Assembly: GCF_009901565.1 (NCBI RefSeq)
Contig: NZ_WXEW01000003.1
Coordinates: 621,312-685,311, forward strand
DNA: 64,000 bases
Direction: 5' to 3'
Origin: Herbidospora solisilvae
Lineage (GTDB): Bacteria; Actinomycetota; Actinomycetes; Streptosporangiales; Streptosporangiaceae
In this document: positions 28,360 through 37,648 of the stretch, piece by piece
Layout: the number at the start of each line of letters is the position of its first letter
How positions within the stretch are numbered: position 1 is the first letter of the stretch
Made by a program: the position numbers and the translations under genes
Notes under the pieces: model-generated
The model's input: only the letters and a program-made list of their open reading frames with translations
What the model was told of the DNA's origin: nothing
The model's database searches: none

Positions 28360-28458
28360 GTGGGCTCTGTGATCAAGAAGCGCCGCAAGCGCATGGCCAA
28401 GAAGAAGCACCGCAAGCTGCTCAAGAAGACCCGCATCCAGCGGCGTAACAAGAAGTAG
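28360..28458 (+). CDS. AURKAIP1/COX24-domain protein, 32 aa
   Basis: This very small basic protein ([20 protein letters not shown] at its start, ending in QRRNKK) belongs to the actinobacterial COX24/AURKAIP1 family, a ribosome-associated protein also reported as bS22 in mycobacteria. Start is GTG 28360 after GGGGG. It lies 29 bases before the epimerase gene, as in mycobacteria. Confidence 0.92.
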   Translation: MGSVIKKRRKRMAKKKHRKLLKKTRIQRRNKK

Positions 28459-28487
28459 CCCAGCGCGGTCCCTGCGAGGAAGAGTCT

Positions 28488-29474
28488 ATGAGTCCCGTGA
28501 CCCGGACAGTCCTGGTCACCGGGATATCCCGGCACATCGGCGCTCGGCTGGCGAGCGTCCTCGCAGCCGACCCGGCCGTCAGCCGGGTCATCGGAGTCGA
28601 CACGGTGCCGCCGACGTCGCTTACGCGTGATGGCGGCGCCCAACTCAACCCTCTGGGCCGCGTCGAGTTCGTCCGCGTCGACCTGCGCAGCCCCGACATC
28701 GCCCAGGTCATCGCGGCGGCCGACATCGACACGGTCGTCCACATGAGCCTGATGAGCGGGCCGGCCGGCAGTCGTCCGGCGATGAAAGAGCACAACGTCA
28801 TCGGCACGATGCAACTGCTCGCGGCCTGCCAGCGCTCCGAGACCGTGCGCCGGGTCGTCGTACGCTCCACCACGGCCGTCTACGGCTCCTCGCCCACCGA
28901 TCCCGCCGTCTTCACCGAGGACAGCGAGCCGGTGGAGGTTCCCCACACCGGCTACGGCAAGGACGCGTCCGAGGTCGAGGGCTACGTCCGCGGCTACGCG
29001 CGGCGGCGGCCCGACGTGGTGACGACGACGTTGCGGTTCGCGAACTTCATCGGGCCCAAGGTCGACTCCCCGCTGACCCGCTACTTCCGGGCGCCGGTCC
29101 TGCCGACCGTGCTCGGCTTCGACCCGCGGCTCCAGTTCGTCCACGAAGACGACGGGGTCGAGGTGCTCAGGCGGGCCGCGCTCGACGATCATCCCGGCGT
29201 CTTCAACGTCGCGGGCGACGGCGTGCTGCTGCTCTCGCAGTGCCTGCGGCGGGCTGGCCGGTTCTTCCTGCCGGTGCCGGCCCCGGCGTTCCGGTTCCTG
29301 GGCGAGGCCGCCCGCGCGGTCGGGCGCATGGATTTCACGCCCGACCAACTGGCTTTGATGAGCCACGGCCGGGTGGTCGACTCGGCCAGGCTGGCCGACG
29401 AGTTCGGCTGGGTGCCCAAACACACCACCGCGTCGGCGTTCGACGACTTCCTCCAGACCCGGAGCACGTGGTGA
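28488..29474 (+). CDS. NAD-dependent epimerase/dehydratase
   Basis: This 328-residue extended SDR protein has an N-terminal Rossmann motif (VLVTGISRHIGARLA), the catalytic Tyr-x3-Lys (HTGYGKDA) and FVHEDDGVEVL. It corresponds in place to galE2 of mycobacteria; its sugar substrate is not established. AGGAAG precedes ATG 28488. It overlaps the following acyltransferase gene. Confidence 0.88.
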   Translation: MSPVTRTVLVTGISRHIGARLASVLAADPAVSRVIGVDTVPPTSLTRDGGAQLNPLGRVEFVRVDLRSPDIAQVIAAADIDTVVHMSLMSGPAGSRPAMKEHNVIGTMQLLAACQRSETVRRVVVRSTTAVYGSSPTDPAVFTEDSEPVEVPHTGYGKDASEVEGYVRGYARRRPDVVTTTLRFANFIGPKVDSPLTRYFRAPVLPTVLGFDPRLQFVHEDDGVEVLRRAALDDHPGVFNVAGDGVLLLSQCLRRAGRFFLPVPAPAFRFLGEAARAVGRMDFTPDQLALMSHGRVVDSARLADEFGWVPKHTTASAFDDFLQTRSTW

Positions 29475-30292
29475 CCCCCGAGGAACTCCTCACCTTCGCC
29501 TCCCGCCGCATCTCGGGCCGCTACGAGGTCGACGAGTTCGGCTACGACGCCGAACTCAACGACAAGATCCTCCTCGAACTGCTGCGCCCGCTCTACCGCC
29601 ACTGGTTCCGCGTCGAGACCATCGGCCTGCACAACCTGCCGCCCGACGGCGCCCTCGTGGTCGCCAACCACTCGGGCACCCTTCCGATCGACGCCCTGAT
29701 GTTGCAGGTCGCCCTTCACGACGAGGCCGGGCGGGTGGTGCGGCTGCTCGGCGCCGACCTCGTCCACCGGCTGCCGCTGCTCGGCCACCTGTCCCGCAAG
29801 ACCGGCCACACTCTGGCCTGCAAGGAAGACGCCGACCGGCTGCTGCGCAAGGGCGAGCTCGTCGGGGTGTTCCCCGAGGGCTTCAAGGGCATCGGCAAGC
29901 CCTGGTCCCAGCGCTACAAGCTCCAGCGGTTCGGCCGGGGCGGCTTCGTCGCCTCCGCGATCAGGGCCGGGGTGCCGATCGTGCCCTGCTCGATCGTCGG
30001 GGCCGAGGAGATCTATCCGAAGATCGGCGAGCTGCGCCCGCTGGCCCGCCTGCTCGGCCTGCCCTACCTGCCGATCACGCCGCTGTTCCCGTGGTTCGGC
30101 CCGCTCGGGCTGGTGCCGCTGCCGTCGAAGTGGCTGATCGAATTCGGCGAGCCGATCAGGTCCGACGAGGTCGACCCCGCCGAGGCCGACGACCCGATGG
30201 TGGTCTTCGAGCTCACCGACCAGGTCCGCGAGACGATCCAGCGCTCGCTCAACGCGCTGCGCCTGCGCCGCGGACCGGCCTTCTTCCTTTAG
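29471..30292 (+). CDS. lysophospholipid acyltransferase (PlsC-like)
   Basis: The 273-residue protein has the acyltransferase motifs NHSGTLPID (catalytic His and Asp spacing) and FPEGFKG, then a [12 protein letters not shown] block. It would transfer an acyl group to a glycerophospholipid or related acceptor at the membrane. GTG 29471 overlaps the epimerase stop. Its end overlaps the convergent HAD gene by four bases. Confidence 0.9.
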   Translation: MTPEELLTFASRRISGRYEVDEFGYDAELNDKILLELLRPLYRHWFRVETIGLHNLPPDGALVVANHSGTLPIDALMLQVALHDEAGRVVRLLGADLVHRLPLLGHLSRKTGHTLACKEDADRLLRKGELVGVFPEGFKGIGKPWSQRYKLQRFGRGGFVASAIRAGVPIVPCSIVGAEEIYPKIGELRPLARLLGLPYLPITPLFPWFGPLGLVPLPSKWLIEFGEPIRSDEVDPAEADDPMVVFELTDQVRETIQRSLNALRLRRGPAFFL

Positions 30293-31155
30293 TGCTTCCT
30301 GTAGTGGCGTCGCAGGGCCAGCCCCGCCGCCACGCCGCCCGCGATCGCGCCCGCCGTCGCCGCGATGGGCAACCCGATCATGGTCGCCTTGCGGGTGGTG
30401 CGGAAGTCGCGCACCTGCCAGCCCCGCTGCCGGGCGTGTTCGCGCAGCTCGGTGTCGGGGTTGATGGCGTAGGGGTGGCCGACCAGCGACAACATGGGCA
30501 GGTCGTTGGCCGAGTCGCTGTAGGCCGAGCAGCGGGTCAGGTCGAGCCCCTCACGGCGGGCCAGCGCCCTGACCGCCTCGGCCTTGGCCGGGCCGTGCAG
30601 TAAATCGCCCACCAGGTGACCGGTGTAGGCGCCGTCTTTGGTCTCCGAGACGGTGCCGAGCGCGCCGGTCAGGCCGAGCCGGCGGGCGATGACGTGGGCC
30701 AGCTCGACCGGCGTCGCGGTGACCAGCCACACCCGCTGACCGGCGTCGAGGTGGGCCTGGGCCAGCGCGCGGGTGCCCGACCAGATGCGGTCGGCCATCA
30801 TCTCGTCGTAGATCTCCTCGCCCAGCAGGACGACCTCGTCGACCTTCAGCCCGGCGACGAACGCCAGGGCCATCTCCTTGGCCTTGGCGACGTGGTCGGG
30901 GTTCTCGTTGCCGCGGACCCGGAACATCGCCTGCCCGACGGCGAACTTGACCAGGTCGCCGGTGGTGAACAGGCCCCGGGCGGCCAGGCCCCTGGCGAAG
31001 TGGTAGATCGACGCGCCGCGGACCATGGTGTTGTCGACGTCGAAGAATGCGGCGGCGGTCGGATCGGGCTCGGCGCTCGGGGCCGGCAACGCGGCCGCGG
31101 CCGCCACCTCACCCGCGAGTTCCGCCGCTTCGCGCCGTCTCAGTAGCCGCTTCAT
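30289..31155 (-). CDS. HAD-IB family phosphatase (SerB1-like)
   Basis: The 288-residue protein has HAD motif [12 protein letters not shown] (two Asp), motif II LVTATP and motif [18 protein letters not shown]-terminal helix ([22 protein letters not shown]) could sit in the membrane. Related enzymes act on phosphoserine-like or lipid phosphates. It lies in the position of serB1 in the mycobacterial cluster, downstream of the anti-sigma gene. Confidence 0.9.
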   Translation of the reverse strand: MKRLLRRREAAELAGEVAAAAALPAPSAEPDPTAAAFFDVDNTMVRGASIYHFARGLAARGLFTTGDLVKFAVGQAMFRVRGNENPDHVAKAKEMALAFVAGLKVDEVVLLGEEIYDEMMADRIWSGTRALAQAHLDAGQRVWLVTATPVELAHVIARRLGLTGALGTVSETKDGAYTGHLVGDLLHGPAKAEAVRALARREGLDLTRCSAYSDSANDLPMLSLVGHPYAINPDTELREHARQRGWQVRDFRTTRKATMIGLPIAATAGAIAGGVAAGLALRRHYRKH

Positions 31156-31212
31156 AACCTCCGAGCTTAACCGCTGGGCCCCCTTCGCCCGGTTGCCCGC
31201 GCGTGAACAGCA

Positions 31213-31902
31213 CTAGTTGCCGGCGGGCCCCGCGTAGCCGTCGATCAGGCTCAGATACTCGGTCGCGATCTCGCGGTTCTCGGCGTCGAGCTTCGGCACC
31301 ATCTTCTCGACGACCTTCTTCTGCTCCCGGGCGAACCGGCGCACCTTCGCGGGCGGCTTGGTGGGCTGTTTCACCTTCTCCAGCGCGAGCCGCGTGGTGC
31401 TGTCCATGTCTTCGAGGGTCTGCTCGATCAGTTCCTCGCGGTCGGGCGTGGCGGCCTTCAGCAGTTCGGCCGCCTCGGCGGCGCGCGAGCGGGCCACCGT
31501 CATCTGCCGGTCGGCGCGTTCGGCCTCGCTGCGGGTGAGCGTCAGCAGCGTCGACTCGGCCGCCCGCTTCAGCGGGTAGAGCACCTCGCCCGGCCCGGAC
31601 GAGTAGGTCACCGCCGCCACGGACATGGTCGCCGTGACCATCGCGCCGAGCGCCAGCCACGGGCGCAGCCGCACCAGCAGGGGGACACGCCGGATGCGCG
31701 GCCGTGCGTGCGCCGGCCCGGGGCGCCGCGGCGCGGCGCGTTCTTCCTGGTGTGTACGTAACAACTCGGCCCGCAGCTCCTCGCGGAACTCGGCCCGGGG
31801 CCCGGCGACCTCGCGGCCTGCGGCCTCACGACGGCCGAGCTCCTCCAGCCGGGCGGCGACACGCGCGGCACGCCGCGCACGCGGAAGACGCCACCACCCC
31901 AT
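31213..31902 (-). CDS. rsbN: DUF5667 membrane protein, candidate anti-sigma RsbN
   Basis: This 229-residue protein has a charged cytoplasmic N-terminal region (about 1-65), one membrane helix (about 80-102, LRPWLALGAMVTATMSVAAVTY) and an extracytoplasmic helical DUF5667 domain. It lies 81 bases after a BldN-type sigma gene, as rsbN follows bldN in Streptomyces. Topology and place suggest that its N-terminus sequesters the sigma factor. The assignment rests mainly on synteny. Start ATG 31902 has GGGAGC upstream; a longer frame starts 16 codons earlier. Confidence 0.75.
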   Translation of the reverse strand: MGWWRLPRARRAARVAARLEELGRREAAGREVAGPRAEFREELRAELLRTHQEERAAPRRPGPAHARPRIRRVPLLVRLRPWLALGAMVTATMSVAAVTYSSGPGEVLYPLKRAAESTLLTLTRSEAERADRQMTVARSRAAEAAELLKAATPDREELIEQTLEDMDSTTRLALEKVKQPTKPPAKVRRFAREQKKVVEKMVPKLDAENREIATEYLSLIDGYAGPAGN

Positions 31903-31983
31903 CGCCAGAGCTCCCGCTCGAAGATCCACCCACCCCTGCGAATAGACCAACGACGCTGCGTCGGAGGGGTTACGGGGTGTGTC

Positions 31984-32619
31984 TCAACTGAGATCTTTCG
32001 GGAGCGACCTGGCCAGCGCCTTGATGGCGCGGAACTGGAGGGCCTTGATCGCGCCGCTCTTCTTGCCCATCGCGGCGGCGGTCTCGGCGAGCGACATGCC
32101 GTACAGGAACCGCATGATCACGCACTCCTGCTGCTCGGGGCCGAGCTGCTGGACGGCGCGCATGACGTGCTCGTTCACCATGTTGGTGATCGCGGCGTTC
32201 TCGGGGATGTGGGGGCCGTCGAGCGGGGTGTCGAAGACCTCGGCGGTGGACACCTCAAGGCGGCTGCGGCCCGACTTGTAGTGGTCGGTGATCAGGTTGC
32301 GGGCGATCGTCACGAGCCAGGCGCCGAAGTCGCGGCCCTGCCAGGTGAAGTCGGAGATGTTGCGCAGGGCGCGCAGGAACGTGTCGCTCGTCAGGTCCTC
32401 GGCGAGGGGGTGGGAGCCCACGCGGAAGAAGACGTACCGGTAGACGAGGTCGACGTACCGGTCGTAGAGCTGCCCGAAGGCCTCGGTGTCGCCCGTCTTG
32501 GCGCGCAGCACCAGCGTGCGCATCTCGTCGAACTCGGGCGAGACCGCCTCGGGCGCGGGCTGCAACGCTCCAGCGGGGACCGAAGGGGCCAGCCCGGCTA
32601 ACGACCAACTGTTCAGCAT
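31984..32619 (-). CDS. bldN: ECF sigma factor, BldN type
   Basis: The 211-residue ECF sigma factor has region 2 (AFGQLYDRYVDLVYRYVFFRV, LTSDTFLRALRNI, GAWLVTIARNLITDHYKS) and region 4 (LGPEQQECVIMRFLYGMSLAETAAAMGKKSGAIKALQFRAIKAL). About 35 residues precede region 2, recalling the N-terminal extension that is removed in BldN, which controls aerial hyphae formation. The downstream RsbN-like gene and nearby rex-hem genes match the bldN locus. Start ATG 32619 is preceded by GGGAT. Confidence 0.88.
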   Translation of the reverse strand: MLNSWSLAGLAPSVPAGALQPAPEAVSPEFDEMRTLVLRAKTGDTEAFGQLYDRYVDLVYRYVFFRVGSHPLAEDLTSDTFLRALRNISDFTWQGRDFGAWLVTIARNLITDHYKSGRSRLEVSTAEVFDTPLDGPHIPENAAITNMVNEHVMRAVQQLGPEQQECVIMRFLYGMSLAETAAAMGKKSGAIKALQFRAIKALARSLPKDLS

Positions 32620-32785
32620 CCGGATATCCCATGGGAGAGGGGAAGTCGGCGTGCTCGCCACTCTAGAAATCTCCCATAAATTACACAATGAGGGTGGTCT
32701 CTGTAATCCCTTCCGTAACGGACGCTTGAGACGAGTCCCGCTGGCTGGGCGTGTGGACAGGGACAGGCCATAGAGTTGGTCCGTC

Positions 32786-34384
32786 ATGGAACTCGTTGTC
32801 GCAGTCATCGCGTTCGCGGGGGCGATCCTCGCCGCGATCACCACAGGCGTCCTGGTCGGGCGGATCCGCGAGGAGTCCTCCGGCTGGCTCGTGGCGTGGG
32901 CGATCACCACGGTCGCGGTGTGCCTCGGGCTCGGCGCGATCGCCATCGGCACCCTCCTCGGGTTCGGCCCGCTGACCTTCCGCGTGTTCCAGATCGGCGG
33001 CGCGCTGCTGGCGCCGCTGTGGCTGGCCGGTGGACTGATCCAGCTGCTCGCGGAGTCACGGTCCGCCCGGCTCGCCGGCTGGCTCCTGGCGGGCGGCCTG
33101 AGCTTCGTCGGCGTGGTCATCATGACCCTCGACCCGGTGCAGAGCGGCTTCAACAAGACGCTGCCGATCGCCGCCGACAAGTGGGACATCCCGCCCGAGT
33201 GGTTGCTGCGCGGCGTCCACGTGCTCGCGCTGGCGATCCTTTTCGTCGCGCTGATCGTCGCGCTGATCCGCATGCGGTCGGGCGACGACTACGACGCCGA
33301 CAACATGAACGCGACCGTCGTGCTGGCCCCCATCGGCATGGCCGCGATCGGCTCGCAGCTCTTCCTGGTGCAGGGCATCTTCGTCGCAGCGCTGCTGGCC
33401 GCCATCCCCGGTGGCGTCTGGTACGCCGTCAACCGCCCCCTCGCCCCCTACGACGACGAGGAGGAACCGGCGCCGCAGCAGCAGGGCCCGCCGAGCGGCC
33501 CCATGCCGGTGCAGCCGCAGCAGCCGGTCTGGCAGGAGCAGAGCCTCGGCCGCCGCGTGGCCGGGATGCCGCCGCCCCAGCCACAGCCCATGGCCAGCCC
33601 CATGAGCGGGCCGATGAGCGCCCCCATGGGCGGTCCCATGGGCGGTCCCATGGGCGGCCCGCCGATGCCCACCACCGGCCCGCAGCCGGCGGTCCCGCCC
33701 GCGCCCCGTTCGGGCCTCGGCGACCTGGTCGCCGAATACCGCGCCGGCGAGCAGCAGGGCGGCGGCTTCGACTACGCCTCCCGCATGCAGCCCCCGCCGC
33801 CGCAGCAGCAGCCGCCCCAGCCTCCGCTGCCCCCCGACTTCGGCGCCCCGGCGACCGGCACCTTCATGGCCGCCGACGCCTTCAACCCTCAGGCCCCCGA
33901 ATACGCCATGCCGGTGCCGCCGCCGACGGCCTCAACCGAGTTCCAGATGCCGAACACCGGGGTGCTCTACCCGGGTCAGGTGCAGGCCGCCCAGTCGATG
34001 GCGGCGGCGCAGGTCCCGGCCCCCACGACGGCGACCGGTTCGGTCCGGCCCTCACCGAACATCTACGGCATGCTGACCGTCTTCACGCTGATGGACGGCG
34101 CCGGCGAGGCCTTCGACAGGCTGGCCGAAGACACCGTCGAGCAGGTGCTCCGCAACGAGCCCGACACGCTCCTGTTCGTCTGCCACGGCGTGAAGTCGGC
34201 CCCGCTCCAGCGGCTGGTCTACGAGCTCTACCGCGACCAGACCGCTTTCCACGACCACCAACGGCAGGCCCACATGGAGCGGTTCGCCACCGAGCGTCAG
34301 CCGCTGGTGCTGGCCACGAATGTGATCGAACTCACGGTCAACGCCGCCAAGGTCGTGCCGCTGCCCACGACCTTCAGGATCTGA
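32786..34384 (+). CDS. membrane protein with C-terminal ABM-like domain
   Basis: The 532-residue protein has three parts. Residues 1-215 hold about six or seven membrane helices. Residues 220-420 are a low-complexity linker of Pro, Gln, Met and Gly, including tandem MGGP units (33601-33662) and PPPP tracts. Residues 425-525 look like an antibiotic-biosynthesis-monooxygenase/dimeric ferredoxin-like domain (YGMLTVFTLMDGAGEAFDRLAE, ATERQPLVLATNVIEL). The domain would face one side of the membrane on a long tether. The fusion is unusual and its role is unknown. Start ATG 32786 lies nine bases after TAGAGT and has no clear ribosome site. Confidence 0.75.
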   Translation: MELVVAVIAFAGAILAAITTGVLVGRIREESSGWLVAWAITTVAVCLGLGAIAIGTLLGFGPLTFRVFQIGGALLAPLWLAGGLIQLLAESRSARLAGWLLAGGLSFVGVVIMTLDPVQSGFNKTLPIAADKWDIPPEWLLRGVHVLALAILFVALIVALIRMRSGDDYDADNMNATVVLAPIGMAAIGSQLFLVQGIFVAALLAAIPGGVWYAVNRPLAPYDDEEEPAPQQQGPPSGPMPVQPQQPVWQEQSLGRRVAGMPPPQPQPMASPMSGPMSAPMGGPMGGPMGGPPMPTTGPQPAVPPAPRSGLGDLVAEYRAGEQQGGGFDYASRMQPPPPQQQPPQPPLPPDFGAPATGTFMAADAFNPQAPEYAMPVPPPTASTEFQMPNTGVLYPGQVQAAQSMAAAQVPAPTTATGSVRPSPNIYGMLTVFTLMDGAGEAFDRLAEDTVEQVLRNEPDTLLFVCHGVKSAPLQRLVYELYRDQTAFHDHQRQAHMERFATERQPLVLATNVIELTVNAAKVVPLPTTFRI

Positions 34385-34613
34385 GCGCCTGCCGCAGCCG
34401 GTTCTCGTCGACCCGCCAGTAGTCGTGCTGCACGCCGTCGACCAGTGTGACGGGAATCATCTCCCAGTATTTCTCCAGGTCGGCGGGGTTCTGTGTGATG
34501 TCGCGCTCGTCCCATTCGACGCCGAGTTCGGTCGCGACGCGCTCGATGACGGCGCGGGCGTCGTCACACAGGTGGCAGCCGGGTTTGCCGAGCAGCGTGA
34601 TGCGGTGAGCCAT
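34374..34613 (-). CDS. glutaredoxin-like protein
   Basis: The 79-residue thioredoxin-fold protein has the redox motif GKPGCHLCDDA (Cys-x2-Cys) and the cis-Pro segment MIPVTLVDG. It resembles Rv0508 in the same neighbourhood. TACGGT lies six bases before ATG 34613, so it is probably leaderless; the longer frame upstream is not needed. It converges on and overlaps the membrane/ABM gene by 11 bases. Confidence 0.88.
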   Translation of the reverse strand: MAHRITLLGKPGCHLCDDARAVIERVATELGVEWDERDITQNPADLEKYWEMIPVTLVDGVQHDYWRVDENRLRQALRS

Positions 34614-34696
34614 ATGCCTACCGTATGGGGCGGATTCGAGACCGGCCGCCAGTCCTGACACCCTGGAAGTGAGCACGACAAGGGGGTCGCTCGACT

Positions 34697-34714
34697 TTGT
34701 GCATCACTTCACAA
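34697..34714. promoter_or_regulatory. Rex operator upstream of rex-hem
   Basis: TTGTGCATCACTTCACAA fits the Rex consensus TTGTGAA-N4-TTCACAA with one mismatch. It covers the expected -35 of a promoter whose -10 is TAACCT (34721-34726), so Rex would repress its own operon directly when NADH is low. Confidence 0.85.
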
Positions 34715-34770
34715 AGGCACTAACCTGGAAAGCGGCCCCGAAACCGATTCCCCCTCAGGAGTGCCGGCCT

Positions 34771-35469
34771 GTGATCCGCCGAACCCCGCAACAACCGCGT
34801 GAACGCGGCATCCCCGACGCGACCGTCGCCCGGCTGCCGCTCTACCTGCGCGCGTTGAACGGTTTGGCCGAGCGGGCCGTAGCCACAGTCAGTTCCGAGG
34901 ATCTCGCGGTCGCGGCAGGGGTAAATTCCGCCAAACTCCGCAAAGATCTGTCGCATCTGGGCTCTTATGGAACACGGGGCGTCGGCTACGACGTTCAGTA
35001 CCTCATCTACCAGATCTCCCGCGAACTCGGCCTGACCCAGGACTGGGCGGTCGCGATCGTCGGAGTCGGAAACCTCGGACGGGCCCTCGCCAACTACGGC
35101 GGGTTCGTCTCCCGGGGGTTCCGGGTGGCCGGGCTGCTCGACGCCGACCCGGAGGTCGTGGGCGACCACATCGCCGGGCTCGTCGTGGAACACAGCGACG
35201 AACTGGAATCGGTGATCGCCAAGCGGGGGGTGTCGATCGTGGTCATCGCGACTCCGGCGACCGCCGCCCAGGCGGTCTGCGACCGGGTCATCGCGTCCGG
35301 AGTGACGAGTATCTTGAACTTCGCCCCCGTCGTGCTCACGGTTCCTGCGGGCGTCGACGTCCGCAAGGTCGATCTGTCCATCGAACTACAGATCCTCGCG
35401 TTCCATGAGCAGCGCAAGGTGAATGGGGGGCCCGTAATGGGCGAGGAATGGGCGGGGGAGGTCTCATGA
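34771..35469 (+). CDS. rex: Rex, NADH/NAD+ sensing repressor
   Basis: The 232-residue regulator has an N-terminal winged helix (about 10-80, VSSEDLAVAAGVNSAKLRKDLSHLGSYGTRGVGYD) and a Rossmann domain (VGVGNLGRALANY, FAPVVLTVP). Rex leaves DNA when NADH rises, switching on respiratory genes. GTG 34771 has AGGAG nine bases upstream. A Rex site lies in front, and a second, perfect one precedes the nuo operon at 52.9 kb. The stop overlaps hemA. Confidence 0.96.
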   Translation: MIRRTPQQPRERGIPDATVARLPLYLRALNGLAERAVATVSSEDLAVAAGVNSAKLRKDLSHLGSYGTRGVGYDVQYLIYQISRELGLTQDWAVAIVGVGNLGRALANYGGFVSRGFRVAGLLDADPEVVGDHIAGLVVEHSDELESVIAKRGVSIVVIATPATAAQAVCDRVIASGVTSILNFAPVVLTVPAGVDVRKVDLSIELQILAFHEQRKVNGGPVMGEEWAGEVS

Positions 35470-36746
35470 GTCTGCTGATCGTGGGGCTGAGCCACCGGAG
35501 CGCGCCGGTCTCGGTGCTCGAACAGGTGGCCATCTCCGGCGACGCCCTGGTGAAGCTCCTCCACGACGTGCGGCAGGACGCCCACGTCGCGGAGGCCATG
35601 GTGGTCTCCACGTGCAACCGGGTCGAGGTCTACGCCGAGGTCGACCGGTTCCACGGCGGGGTGTCGGCGATCACCACCCTGCTCGACCGCCACGCGGGGG
35701 TCGACCTGGCTCCCCATCTCTACGTCCACTATGAGGACCAGGCCGTACACCACCTGATGTCGGTGGCCTCCGGGCTCGACTCGATGGTGGTCGGCGAGGG
35801 GCAGATCCTCGGGCAGATCCGGGCCGCGCTACGCCTGGCCCAGCAGGAGGACGCGGTCGGCTCGATCCTCAACGAGCTGGTCCAGCAGGCTCTGCGGGTG
35901 GGCAAGCGGTCCCACAGCGAGACCGGCATCGACCGCGCGGGCGCCTCCCTCATCGGTGTCGGCATCACCCTGGCCGAGACCGTGCTCGGGCCCGTCGAGG
36001 GCCGCCGGGCGCTGGTCGTCGGCGCGGGCTCGATGAGCGCGCTGACCGCCGCGACCCTCGCGCGGGCCGGCGTGACCGAGATCGTCATCGCCAACCGGAC
36101 CTTCGAGCGGGCCGAGCGGCTCGCCGAGACCGTCGGCGGCCGGGCCGTGCCGCTGTCGGAGATCGCCGCCGAGCTGGCCACCGCCGACCTGGTCGTCTCC
36201 TGCGTCGGCGCGGGCACCCGCGTGATCACCCCCGAGATGATCCCCGCGCGGCGGGTCCCCCTCTTCCTGCTCGACCTCGCGCTGCCGCACGACGTCGACA
36301 CCGCCGTCCGGGCGCTGCCCGGGGTCACCCTGGTCGACCTCGAAGACATGCAGCAGTCGGGCGCCGGGTCCGACGGCGGCCGGGCCGCCGACATCGCGGC
36401 CGTACGCCGGATCGTGGCCGACGAGGTCACCGCTTACCTCAACTCCGCGCGCGCGGCCAAGGTGACGCCTACTGTGGTGGCGCTGCGCAGTCGCGCGGCC
36501 CAGGTGGTCGAATCGGAACTCGGCCGGCTCCACTCGCGCATGCCCGATCTCGACGAGCGTCAGCGCGACGAAGTGGCGCAGGCGGTCCGGCGGGTGGTCG
36601 ACAAACTGCTCCACGAGCCGACTGTGCGTGTCAAGCAGCTCGCTGCGTCTCCGGCAGGCGATCATTATGCGGAGGCGCTGCGCGAACTGTTCAACCTGGA
36701 CCCGAAGGCGCCCGACGCCGTTTCCCGGATGGAGATCGAGCAGTGA
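35466..36746 (+). CDS. hemA: glutamyl-tRNA reductase
   Basis: The 426-residue enzyme makes glutamate-1-semialdehyde, the first committed step of C5 haem synthesis. It has the catalytic Cys in VVSTCNRVEVY, a MVVGEGQILGQ segment, the NADPH-binding GAGSMSALTAATL and the C-terminal dimerisation helix. ATG overlaps the rex stop, and GGGGGAGG precedes it, so haem synthesis is directly coupled to Rex level. The N-terminus is MSLLIVGLSHRSAPV. Confidence 0.97.
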   Translation: MSLLIVGLSHRSAPVSVLEQVAISGDALVKLLHDVRQDAHVAEAMVVSTCNRVEVYAEVDRFHGGVSAITTLLDRHAGVDLAPHLYVHYEDQAVHHLMSVASGLDSMVVGEGQILGQIRAALRLAQQEDAVGSILNELVQQALRVGKRSHSETGIDRAGASLIGVGITLAETVLGPVEGRRALVVGAGSMSALTAATLARAGVTEIVIANRTFERAERLAETVGGRAVPLSEIAAELATADLVVSCVGAGTRVITPEMIPARRVPLFLLDLALPHDVDTAVRALPGVTLVDLEDMQQSGAGSDGGRAADIAAVRRIVADEVTAYLNSARAAKVTPTVVALRSRAAQVVESELGRLHSRMPDLDERQRDEVAQAVRRVVDKLLHEPTVRVKQLAASPAGDHYAEALRELFNLDPKAPDAVSRMEIEQ

Positions 36747-37648
36747 ACCTGAGGCTGGGCACCCGCAAGAGCCTGATGGCGACCACGCAGTCGCAGCAGG
36801 TGGCGGACCGGCTGACCGAGCTCACCGGCCGCGCCGTCGACCTCGTCGGGATCACCACCTTCGGCGACGTCAGCAAGGCCCAGCTCTCCCAGCTCGGGGG
36901 CACCGGCGTCTTCGTCAGCGAGCTGCGCGAGAAGCTGGCCGCCGACGAGATCGACTTCGCGGTCCACTCGCTCAAGGACCTGCCGACCACCCCCGACCCC
37001 CGGCTCGTCCTGGCCGCGATCCCGCTGCGCGACGACCCCCGCGACGCGCTCGTCGGCGCCCGCAAGCTCGCCGATCTGGCGCCCGGCTCCCGCGTCGGCA
37101 CCGGTTCGCCGCGCCGCATCGCGCAGCTGCGGCTGCTGCGCCCCGACCTCGACTACGTCCCGATCCGCGGCAACGCCGACACCCGGATCGGCAAGGTGAC
37201 CTCCGGCGAGCTCGACGGCGTCGTGCTGGCCGCCGCCGGCCTGGCGCGGCTCCGGCGCGACGACGAGATCGCCAACTTCTTCGACACCGACGAGATGCTG
37301 CCCGCCCCCGGCCAGGGCGCGCTCGCGGTGGAGTGCCGGGCCGACCGGCCCGAGCTGATCAAGCTTCTGAGCACGCTCGACGACGCGCGCACCCGTGACG
37401 CCGTCGTCGCCGAGCGTGCCGTACTCGCGGCGCTGGAGGCGGGCTGTTCGGCCCCCGTCGGCGCCTATGCCGTCGATGACGGCCACACGCTCACCCTGAC
37501 CGCCACCGTGGTGTCCATCGACGGCGCCGCGGCGGTGCGCAAGTCCACCACCGGACCCGTCTCCTCGGCCATGGAACTCGGGCGCGAGCTCGCGGCCACC
37601 ATGATCGCGGAGGGGGCCGGGCAATTGATGGGAGAGCAGGCCCATTGA
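36743..37648 (+). CDS. hemC: porphobilinogen deaminase (hydroxymethylbilane synthase)
   Basis: The 301-residue enzyme joins four porphobilinogens. It has LGTRKSLMATTQSQ at the N-terminus, the HSLKDLPT substrate site, RRIAQLRLLRP and the Cys of LEAGCSAPVGAY that carries the dipyrromethane cofactor. GTG 36743 overlaps hemA by four bases. It is third in the operon. Confidence 0.97.
   Translation: MNLRLGTRKSLMATTQSQQVADRLTELTGRAVDLVGITTFGDVSKAQLSQLGGTGVFVSELREKLAADEIDFAVHSLKDLPTTPDPRLVLAAIPLRDDPRDALVGARKLADLAPGSRVGTGSPRRIAQLRLLRPDLDYVPIRGNADTRIGKVTSGELDGVVLAAAGLARLRRDDEIANFFDTDEMLPAPGQGALAVECRADRPELIKLLSTLDDARTRDAVVAERAVLAALEAGCSAPVGAYAVDDGHTLTLTATVVSIDGAAAVRKSTTGPVSSAMELGRELAATMIAEGAGQLMGEQAH

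Noticed and set aside
33601-33662. short tandem repeats that could suggest a CRISPR array
   Set aside because: They are in-frame MGGP codons inside a coding linker, with no spacers.
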